This document shows positions 17,194 through 25,180 of a stretch of 25,180 nt of DNA, piece after piece. Origin of the DNA: a candidate division SR1 bacterium. Its GTDB lineage: Bacteria > Patescibacteriota > Gracilibacteria > Absconditabacterales > Absconditicoccaceae. Position 1 is the first letter of the stretch. Each line of letters opens with the position of its first letter. The notes beneath the pieces are model-generated. The model did no database searches, was not told the DNA's origin, and was given only the letters and a program-made list of their open reading frames with translations. Location of the stretch: contig BNUE01000014.1 in assembly GCA_025997135.1 (NCBI GenBank), forward strand, positions 1-25,180, in the 5' to 3' direction. The translations under genes and the position numbers were made by a program.

Positions 17194-17303
17194 TTACTTA
17201 AAAATCTATAAAATAGCACCTAAATGAAAAAAGTGATAAAAAAACTTGATTTTTATAAAAAAATCATTATTATAGCACCTGTTTGATTTTAGTGATATGG
17301 TCT

Positions 17304-17418
17304 ACAACCCCCTCTGTCCTTTGGATATCTCCCCCTAACAGGGGAGAAAAAACAGCCCCTAACTCATAATTTCCTCCCTGTCAGTGGAGGTGCCGAGCTT
17401 GCGAGGCGGAGGGGTTGT
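17304..17418. repeat. Palindromic element with ACAACCCC termini, next to DUF559 gene
   Basis: ACAACCCCCTC at 17304-17314 is inverted at 17409-17418 (GAGGGGTTGT). Inside are CTCCCCCTAACAGGGGAG and further G/C-run hairpins. The same family recurs at 22068-22201. Such elements often accompany DUF559 genes in other bacteria. Confidence 0.65.
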
Positions 17419-17452
17419 AAACAAAAAAGCCTTTTATCATCAAGCTACTATA

Positions 17453-17884
17453 ATGCAAGAAAATGAAGAACTTCCTTACTTGGCATATAACCGTAGTCTG
17501 ATAAGTTATGCCAAAGAAAACAGGAAAAAAGCAACAAAAGCTGAAGGACTCTTTCGAAATCTGGTGGTTAAAAATAAAAGATTTTGTGGATATAAATTTA
17601 GAAGGCAAAAAGTAATTGACTCATTTATCTTAGATTTCTATTGTCCACAACTTCTCTTGGGGATAGAAATTGATGGAAGGTATCACGAAAATGAAGAACA
17701 AAGACAATATGATGAAATGAGAGAAGCATGTATAAATAAGCATCATATCTTGATAGTGAGATTCACAAATGAGGAGATTGAAAAAAATTTGTTCGGAGTA
17801 ATGAATGAATTAGAAGCAATTATCGATGAAAGGAAGCAAAACTTTGATAGAAAATTGATTATAAAAGACAATCACTATCTTTAA
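17453..17884 (+). CDS. DUF559 (VSR-like fold) endonuclease-domain protein
   Basis: 143 residues from the ATG at 17453. A GTG at 17384 would extend it into the palindromic element and is less likely. It carries the DUF559 signature: a K-A-E-x-L-F-R-x-L helix, YKFRRQKVIDSFILDFYCP, LGIEIDGRYH, and a terminal ILIVRFTNEEI region. This is the PD-(D/E)xK fold related to very-short-patch repair nucleases, with the E-I-D-G part supplying acidic residues. The biological role of the family is not settled. All glycines are GGN, unlike most neighbours, which fits recent acquisition with the adjoining element. Confidence 0.8.
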   Translation: MQENEELPYLAYNRSLISYAKENRKKATKAEGLFRNLVVKNKRFCGYKFRRQKVIDSFILDFYCPQLLLGIEIDGRYHENEEQRQYDEMREACINKHHILIVRFTNEEIEKNLFGVMNELEAIIDERKQNFDRKLIIKDNHYL

Positions 17885-19810
<1,926 letters not shown>

Positions 19811-19816
19811 TTTTTT

Positions 19817-19847
19817 CAGCCCTTGCAGAGATGTGGGGGCTGTTTTA
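19817..19847 (+). terminator. Terminator of dnaK
   Basis: CAGCCC (19817-19822) pairs with GGGCTG (19837-19842), followed by T4 and, after ATG, another T-run. Confidence 0.75.
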
Positions 19848-19862
19848 TGTTTTTTAGTTGAT

Positions 19863-19868
19863 TATAAT
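19863..19868 (+). promoter_or_regulatory. -10 box of the 19874 gene, probable leaderless start
   Basis: TATAAT ends 5 bp before the ATG at 19874. No good -35 hexamer is seen at the right distance. Confidence 0.4.
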
Positions 19869-19873
19869 TGTAG

Positions 19874-20701
19874 ATGATAGGTGCTGATGAATTTCTTGAA
19901 AAATATCCATTTTTTAAGCCTGATAAAGATGGATTAGTAAATCCAGAAGATTTACTTGGTTGAGAATTTTTTATGAATTGATATGTGATTGACGATTTTC
20001 TAGTCCCCCATTCTTCATATTGTTGGTATCATGGGAATAATAAGGATTATAATTGCGTTAATTACTTCATCCCTTGTGTTAATTTACAGTGATATGATAT
20101 TATGGATTTGAAATGAGTCTGTATAAAAACAAATTTGGATATACACGACATTCAACCCAAAGAAAATGCACAAATTTCCGAATTATGAGCAGGTAGTCGT
20201 GGACTTCCTAAATTTGATCTGGACAAGCTATTTAGGCAGGAAACTTCTGTTATTACCTCAATAAAGCAAAGAGTAAATCCAAAATTTGATACTTATTTTA
20301 ATAATCATATTGTTAAAACGGAATTTATATCTCAATATGCAGATAAATCTCTCTTAATTGAGGAGGTAGGCGAAAGTGTATTTAGAGGAGAATTCATTAA
20401 CAGATGGGCACATATACAGTTTGATATTGAAAATTGAACCGTTATTCATTTTGATTGAGGAGTAAATGTTTATACAGAAGAGGGGAAAAATAGAAGATTA
20501 GAAACAACTCTTGATAAAAAAGATAAATTGGCTATTAAACATATTAAATTATTTAGAATAGATTGAAATATGAATATAGATACGTGGCAAAAGCAGATAG
20601 AATTTCTTTTTGTGTATAATGAGTTAATTACCGAACGATTTGATCCTGAATGATATAAAGAGGATTATAAGCATATTTTAGAAAAGGATTTGGATTTTTA
20701 A
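19874..20701 (+). CDS. Hypothetical protein (275 aa)
   Basis: A continuous frame with seven or more TGA glycines, ending in TAA. The protein is soluble-looking, acidic and aromatic, with no signal peptide or membrane segment. The N-terminal third has clustered Cys/His/Trp/Tyr residues (around CWYHGNNKDYNC). The middle carries K/R-rich segments, and the end is charged (EDYKHILEKDLDF). I recognise no domain. It lies between dnaK and the 20846 gene, separated from both by terminator or repeat sequence, so it is probably transcribed alone. Confidence 0.75.
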
Positions 20702-20770
20702 TATTTCGATTCATATTATCATATCCTTTTCTTTTTGATCGTTTTTTGTACGGAAGAATGTCATATTAAT

Positions 20771-20806
20771 GATAAAATAAAAACCCATATTGCGAACCAT
20801 TGTTGT
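20771..20806 (+). repeat. Dispersed repeat family R, copy A
   Basis: GATAAAATAAAAACCCATAT followed by TGCGAACCATTGTTG. Related copies lie at 21815 and 22024. It sits in the leader region of the 20846 gene. The gap 20702-20845 otherwise shows only AT-rich sequence. Confidence 0.55.
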
Positions 20807-20845
20807 AGGAGCTGTTCATTATTTTTACTTCATTTACCAAGAATT

Positions 20846-21736
20846 ATGTCTAAGCTGAAACAAATACTAGAAAAAATAAAACCTTCAAACGATCTTTTAG
20901 AAAAAGATTTTAGAAAATATTTAATAGATACAAATGAAAGTTTTGAGGATTGTCTTAGATGAATCATTAAATGAGATATTGAAAAATATGTAAATCAAAT
21001 TTATGAAATGGCTTTTTATTATTCTTTTGTATTCGGAGCAAAAATTCAATTATCTCAATTTTTTGATGAAGATGATGTGGCTACATTACATTGTTTATTC
21101 GCTGAAATATACCAAAGTATACTTGGGATTTATTGATGTTTAAAACTTTGAAGTGTTTTGTGAGCATATCCTTTACTGAGGTCTATTTTACATAGAGTTA
21201 CTATTTTAGAAATTATTTTTGAAAACCATAAAAATGGAGATCAAATCAAAGATAGACTAAAAAAATATAGAAATCTCTGATGAGTATTAGCTTATCAATA
21301 TTTTGATAAAGTAGGGAATAAAGAGAAAGAGAAAAAGAAAGAATTTGAAGACCATTTTACAGCTTATGCAGACGGTTTTCGCACTGATAGAAATACTTAT
21401 GATTATACACAAGCAATATATGGGAAAAAGAAAACAATATCTCAGCTATTGAAAAAATTTGGGTTAGATAATGAACATAATGCTCTATATTGAGATTTGT
21501 CCGTTGTTGATCATTGACACATAGCATTCTCTAGTCTATTAAACAAGAAACTTTGTATTCTACCATTTGAGGAAGTTAAAGAGTATAGAAAAATTTGCTG
21601 ATGTGTAGCTTATTTTCTGGCACATAGTATTTATGGTGTTGTAAGTTATATTAACAATCCAGATAATGATCCTATATTAACTTTTATACAAAACATGGCA
21701 TATGATTTAGCGAGTTCCGAAGAGGTAAGGAGCTAA
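20846..21736 (+). CDS. Hypothetical protein, possibly DUF5677-related (296 aa)
   Basis: The start is the ATG at 20846. The same frame extends up to 20735, but that part lies over repeat A and looks non-coding. The protein is largely helical and contains Y-P-L-L-R-S-I-L-H-R followed by a hydrophobic helix and, later, S-V-V-D-H-G-H-I-A-F-S-S. Both recall the DUF5677 family, whose members carry an LLRSLFE-type helix and a conserved His near a serine cluster. This assignment is by memory of pattern only. A terminator follows. About nine TGA glycines are present. Confidence 0.7.
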
Positions 21737-21766
21737 TTCTACCCTAGGAAATAAAAAGATTTTATT

Positions 21767-21794
21767 AACTTCCCCAGAAATGAGGAGGTTTTTT
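21767..21794 (+). terminator. Terminator of the 20846 gene
   Basis: AACTTCC (21767-21773) pairs with GGAGGTT (21784-21790), followed by T4. Confidence 0.65.
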
Positions 21795-21814
21795 ATATGG
21801 TGTGATATGTTGAT

Positions 21815-21856
21815 GATAAAATGAAAATCCATATTTCGAACCATTGTATCGTGTGA
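21815..21856 (+). repeat. Dispersed repeat family R, copy B
   Basis: GATAAAATGAAAATCCATAT then TTCGAACCATTGTATCGTGT. Closely matches copy C and more loosely copy A. The stretch 21737-22260 contains no gene; it is built from this repeat and the two palindromic elements listed. Confidence 0.6.
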
Positions 21857-21872
21857 TGTAGGGTGTGGTGTT

Positions 21873-21972
21873 ATTAGGACAGGTACAAGCCCTGTCCCTA
21901 CAGATCGGATTATATTTGATGATCAAAAAAATAAATCATTTATGTAGGGACGGGTTTTATACCCGTCCTAAT
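21873..21972. repeat. Pair of inverted REP-like hairpins
   Basis: A 100-bp element whose ends are inverted copies (ATTAGGACAGGT... / ...ACCCGTCCTAAT). Each arm also folds alone: GGACAGG/CCTGTCC on the left, GGACGGG/CCCGTCC on the right. An AT-rich 40-bp centre separates them, as in bacterial interspersed mosaic elements. Confidence 0.65.
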
Positions 21973-22023
21973 TGTTTATTTTGCATTGTGGTAAATTCAC
22001 CGTAATTGATATTCGAACGGTTT

Positions 22024-22067
22024 GATAATAAAATGGAAATCCATATTTCGAACCGTTGTATCGCGTG
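22024..22067 (+). repeat. Dispersed repeat family R, copy C
   Basis: GATAATAAAATGGAAATCC then ATATTTCGAACCGTTGTATC. AACGGTT just before it and AACCGTT within it could form a hairpin. A fragment (ATTGTATCGCACGACGCGAT) recurs near 22211, after the next element, as if copy C had been interrupted by it. Confidence 0.55.
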
Positions 22068-22201
22068 ACAACCCCTCCGTCCGACAAGTCGGACACCTCC
22101 CCTGACAGGGAGGGAAACTGTGAATAACGAATTAACCGTTTTTCAGAGTTTTGTCAGCCGATATATCGGCTGGACGGCGAACGAAGTGAGCAGGGGGTTG
22201 T
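22068..22201. repeat. Second ACAACCCC palindromic element
   Basis: ACAACCCCTCC at the left and GGGGGTTGT at the right are inverted. It contains GTCCGAC-AA-GTCGGAC (22079-22094), CTCCC/GGGAG and the perfect 18-bp palindrome CAGCCGATATATCGGCTG (22155-22172). It is the same family as 17304-17418 but here without a DUF559 gene. It has GC-rich content in an AT-rich region. Confidence 0.65.
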
Positions 22202-22264
22202 AAATAAATTACATTGTATCGCACGACGCGATGAGAAAAGAATGACTCTTTTTTCGTTTTCCTA

Positions 22265-22292
22265 TTGACTTTTTAAAAATTTTAAGTATAAT
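22265..22292 (+). promoter_or_regulatory. Promoter of the 22298 ORF
   Basis: TTGACT (22265-22270), a 16-bp spacer and TATAAT (22287-22292). The ATG at 22298 follows after 5 bp (AGAGG), so the transcript would be leaderless or nearly so. Confidence 0.65.
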
Positions 22293-22297
22293 AGAGG

Positions 22298-22517
22298 ATG
22301 CTTAAATTAGTTTTCTATTTTTTTATGAGACCATTGGATTTTAGGTCTATGAATCTGACAAGATAAAGAATCTTTTGAAACGATTTCCGAAGATATGGGG
22401 TTTCACAGAGAATATCTTAAGCTGATTAAAAAGCAGGCTTTTGATAAACTAAAAGAAATGATAAAAGATAATTCAGAATTGAAGGAGCGTATCGCTAATG
22501 TATTACATGCCCTTTAG
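22298..22517 (+). pseudogene. Small sigma-region-4-like ORF split by a T7 run
   Basis: From the ATG at 22298, translation gives MLKLVFYFF and then stops early. Removing one T from the seven-T run at 22318-22324 joins it to a second frame, which runs to TAG at 22515-22517 and uses TGA as Gly. The joined product, about 72 residues, has a helix-turn-helix pattern (ESFETISEDMGFHREYLKLI then KKQAFDKLKE) like sigma-70 region 4.2. The strong promoter right upstream argues it is expressed. It may be a frameshifted relic, a sequencing homopolymer error, or a gene expressed by slippage. Without a joined frame there is no ATG for the HTH part until mid-helix. Confidence 0.5.
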
Positions 22518-22544
22518 TTTGTAGTTCATCAATCTAACTAAATT

Positions 22545-23609
22545 TTATAGAAAGTCAGATTTATTTTTTTCATGTTGTGCATTTGTAGTGGCATAGTGGA
22601 TAGTGCCATCAGGAGAGTGTAAATAAAACAGATAAGAAGTCTGAGCTGGATTTAATACGGACTGAATACTGTTTGAGTCAGGATTTGCAATTGGGGTCGG
22701 TGGCAAGCCAGAAACCGCACGTGTATTGTATGGATTTTTGGAGTCGCTAACATTCTTGGCGATAATTTTCGGTGTACAATCTGCGTATGGCTGATGAAAA
22801 TGATAACATAGGGTAATATCTGCTCAAATTAGCATCCCTTGCTGTAATCTATTGTAAAAAATTCAGGCAATAGTTGGTTTATTTTCAGATTTTTTTTCCT
22901 CTTTTTCTACAATGGAGGCTAGAATTATGAGCTTGTAATATGAGAGATTGTACTTTTGCTGTGCCTGAGAAAATGCAGTGATATTTGGCTCTCGGACCTT
23001 GGATTTGAAAGTATTGAGCTGGATAGATACGAGTTGGCGGACTAAATTGTCCCATTCATCTAGATGATATGTGTCAGGATAGAGAAAACCCTCTAGAGAA
23101 CTAATATTTCCATCGAAAAAATCATATCTCTGAGAAAGCTCTGTTATCTTGTCAGGATTTGTGGTGTATGATATGTATTCGCCTGGCTGGATATAGCCTT
23201 TATTAGCTAAATCTGCATCAATATCATAGATAGATCGCCCCTCGAGAACTGTATATCTGAGATATTCTCTAACAGGTCACTGAGAAATTAGAGTAAAAAG
23301 ATCCGCTGGTGTGTAATTTCCACTGAAAATATAAGTTCATTCCTGGATAGATGGTACTCTGTCAGGATGAGATTTGGCGAATAATTTGATGCTGAGCTGT
23401 TGATTAGTTGGTAGATTCTGGTAGACTTTGGCTAGAGTGTCGCCTTTTGAGATTACGATAACTGTCTCAGAAGTGAAGACTGGATCTTCTGGTCAGAAAA
23501 CTGATCGTCCCCAGATAGCGATAATGATGATCAAAACTATACAAATCAAGACTCTTGGTCAGGATTTTTTTTTCTTTTTGTGTGAATTGAAGGTGTGAAA
23601 AGAAGTCAT
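22545..23609 (-). CDS. mltG: Endolytic peptidoglycan transglycosylase MltG
   Basis: 354 residues. A basic cytosolic N-terminus (HKKKKK), one membrane anchor (~19-33), then a LysM-like region (VISKGDTLAKVYQ, about 51-63). The YceG catalytic domain has LEGFLYPDTY, ASIVEKEEK with E235 as the probable catalytic glutamate, AGIFYNRLQQGM, NTRAVSGLPPTPIANP and HYATTNAQHEKN. MltG cuts nascent glycan strands at the cytoplasmic membrane and sets their length. It begins 8 bp after the Trm11-like gene on the same strand, so the two form an operon. It converges with the 22298 ORF. Its presence shows this cell builds or remodels peptidoglycan. Confidence 0.93.
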
Positions 23610-23617
23610 AATGTGAA

Positions 23618-24697
23618 TTATTTAAGAATTAAAATTTTCCTAGCGACTTTTTGACCATCTCTCTGATAAGGTTCTGAAATGGAGTCAATATTTCGTCAAA
23701 GTTTGGTCGCTAACTGGCTTATCTCTTTCTCAATAGTTAGTTGGTCTGGAGATAGGTTATTGTAAATAGGAATCGTAAAAACCATAGGTGGAAGTGGCTG
23801 TTTTCAGTCTTTGAAAAAATCTGCAATAGTATTTATAAACTGAAGATATAAATTTTTGACTCGGCGTTGGTATTCTAGGGTTTGGTCTAGGGTTGTATCT
23901 TGCTTGATAATTGGTCAGAGTCGTCATTCTGTGATGATGATAGATTGGGTATATGGTGAAAGTAAGGGTGCAAAAAGAGTGGAATCGAGTGGAGTGGATA
24001 TATCGGCAGTAAAAAAAGAAAAGATATGGTCAGGAACGCAGAAATTACTATTTTTTCGCCATTGAGCATTGGTGTCGGCGAGCTGGATTTTTATGTCTGA
24101 TCAGATAAAATTTAGTCAAAAATAGTTTGACAAAAAGCCTGTGGTGCCAGTTCAGCAGAATGGATCGAAAATTAAGGAATTAGAAGGAGAAACAGAAAGT
24201 CATATATTTATCAGGGAATGAGTGAGTTTGGCTGGCATCATTCATACTTGCATTGAACGTGCAGGTTTGTCAAAATCGATGACTTCGTACAGGCGAATAT
24301 TCTGGTATCATTGGACGAGTCAGATTAGTCCATTTGTCTTTGGAAGAGTGATGATCTCGATTCACTTTTCTTTAACCTCACGGTCGGTATGTAGGATGTC
24401 GACTTTTTTGAATCTCTTTAGACCGTATTTTTTCTTTCGAGTGATACCAGTGGATGTGTCTTCCATTCAGAGCAGTCTCTTGCCATTGTCTCTTGCATTA
24501 GAAAAGATAGTAGAAAGCTGATCTTTTGATATGATTTTTCACCATTTGACCAGAGATGCTAGAGATGAGATAATTTTGGGTTTTTCGGTATCAAAAGTGA
24601 TAATATGAGCATTTATCTGCTGGATATTGGTTGGGGTTATCAATTCTAGCTCTCTGAGAGCGATTTGTAGATTATTTCAGATGATGGCAAAATACAT
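23618..24697 (-). CDS. Trm11/THUMP-type RNA guanosine methyltransferase-like protein
   Basis: 359 residues. The N-terminus (MYFAIIGNNLQIALRELELI) resembles the start of Trm11-type proteins that carry a THUMP-like RNA-binding region. The Rossmann methyltransferase part is signalled by MMPAKLTHSLINIG (153-166), then the SAM motif FDPFCGTGTTG (177-187) and GSD (199-201). In place of the NPPY-type catalytic motif is ITEGRLGP (255-262), as in Trm11-like proteins whose motif reads TEGxLGP. Family members methylate N2 of guanosine 10 in tRNA. The substrate here is inferred. Ten or more TGA glycines are used, including one in the SAM motif. It is first gene of the operon with mltG. Confidence 0.82.
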
Positions 24698-24883
24698 GGT
24701 ATGGTTTTTGGAATTATGTTAACTAAAAAAATTAGAGTGTTATAATATGATTTTACGGAAAAAGCTAAAAAAGACAAGAGCAAAAGTCAGATTTTTATTT
24801 CTTTTGTTGTGTTTTGATGATAAAAAGGGTATTATTAAGCTGAGTAAAGACTTTTTATTATCTTTTGATAGGATTTTGTAGAG
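24698..24883. other. Divergent intergenic region
   Basis: Between the minus-strand Trm11-like gene and the plus-strand 24884 gene. A TATAAT sits at 24741-24746, and a 44-codon frame starts at 24747 directly behind it, too near to be served by it. AGGA at 24871-24874 may be the ribosome site for 24884. I see no clear -35 for either direction. Confidence 0.3.
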
Positions 24884-25180
24884 ATGGCAGTTGCATGATG
24901 AGAGGTCGCAAAAGCGGCACCAACCAGTACACCTATAGATACCGTTGATTCACTGAAACAGCAGGTGAATGCTCTTTCTGTGCAGATAAATTTACTCAAA
25001 GCACAGGTAACATGAGAGTGAAAGGAAACGTCAATAGGCTCCAAAACGCCGACACTTTCACGAGAGATGCTCAATAAGATAGCAAATCAGACCATACATA
25101 TTCCACATAGAGATAGAAAAATTGAATATAAAATGACTCCACAATCGGCATCTGGACAGGGAATCATAGAGCTATTAGAT
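24884..25180 (+). CDS. Hypothetical protein, N-terminal part (cut by window end)
   Basis: 99 codons seen, open to the right edge, with TGA-TGA at codons 5-6 and two more TGA glycines. After a short Ala/Gly start comes a Thr/Pro/Ser stretch and a short amphipathic coiled-coil-like helix (VDSLKQQVNALSVQINLLKAQV, split as VDSLKQQ and VNALSVQINLLKAQV). Then comes a basic segment (IPHRDRKIEYK). There is no signal peptide. The gene is not recognised. Confidence 0.6.

Larger units (their letters stand above)
16437..17270 (+). repeat. Direct repeat copy 2 carrying cysteine-triplet gene
   Basis: Second copy of the 14224-15014 unit, starting at the final codons of abiEii. Promoter, head region, terminator and right-edge TTGATT...ATCATTAT match copy 1. 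The triplet core is different and five triplets longer. After the repeat, the sequence departs at TATAGCACC. Confidence 0.85.

Noticed and set aside
16656..17219. Long open frames in other frames and on the minus strand across the cysteine-triplet genes (also 14453-14884)
   Set aside because: They are by-products of the 9-bp periodic codons and give low-complexity Ala/Ile/Met runs. Promoter, ribosome site and terminator support only the plus-strand Cys frame.
20735..20845. Upstream extension of the 20846 gene to 20735
   Set aside because: The extension lies over a dispersed repeat and encodes a Cys/His-rich stretch unlike the rest. The ATG at 20846 is better placed.
24747..24881. A 44-codon frame before the 24884 gene
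   Set aside because: Its ATG touches a TATAAT box, so that box cannot drive it, and the product is a basic hydrophobic stretch without family features.

Overview
The window reads as one continuous AT-rich bacterial chromosome segment in which TGA is a glycine codon. TGA falls in frame at positions that must be glycine: the HIGH motif of arginyl-tRNA synthetase, the GxGD region of the prepilin peptidase, the domain signatures of LepA, the Gly-Gly pair of an AbiEii nucleotidyltransferase, the MltG catalytic domain and two places in DnaK. TAA and TAG are the only stops used, and TGG still serves tryptophan. This is genetic code 25, known from Candidatus Absconditabacteria (SR1) and Gracilibacteria of the candidate phyla radiation. 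The sequence does not let me choose between these two groups. All coding regions below were read with TGA=Gly, so several genes are far longer than a standard-code ORF finder shows.

Layout. Positions 1-2291 (minus): two exported or membrane-anchored proteins behind a consensus promoter. 2420-3351 (plus): tRNA-Arg(CCT) followed at once by a prepilin peptidase. 3377-4057 (minus): rsmI. 4343-4816: an unrecognised cytosolic protein with its own promoter and terminator. 4925-8394: argS, a tiny membrane protein, and a LepA/EF4 protein that begins at domain II and has no GTPase domain. 8542-9380: a multi-TM protein with a faint Pycsar-effector look, and a very acidic small protein. 9468-10232: a YqeG-like HAD phosphatase with an added membrane segment. 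10448-14230: a 1260-residue secreted protein with a glycosidase-like barrel and a parallel beta-helix.

Positions 14224-17270 hold the most unusual locus. Two diverged direct repeats of about 0.8 kb each carry promoter, gene and terminator for a protein with cysteine at every third residue over 43-48 uninterrupted triplets. Between the repeats lies an AbiEi/AbiEii toxin-antitoxin pair that appears to be driven by the promoter at the right edge of the first repeat.

The right part holds a palindromic element next to a DUF559 endonuclease-like gene (17304-17884), dnaK (17936-19810), two accessory proteins (19874-21736), a gene-poor stretch of several repeat families (21737-22260), a frame-disrupted sigma-region-4-like ORF (22298-22517), a minus-strand pair encoding a Trm11-like RNA methyltransferase and MltG (24697 down to 22545), and the start of an unrecognised plus-strand gene at 24884.

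Housekeeping functions (translation: argS, lepA, rsmI, tRNA, Trm11-like; protein folding: dnaK; wall: mltG; pilus/secretion: prepilin peptidase) are interleaved with accessory material. Many promoters share one architecture: TTGACT or TTGATT, 16 bp, then TATAAT or TATACT/TATATT. Several lie so close to the start codon that leaderless transcripts are likely.
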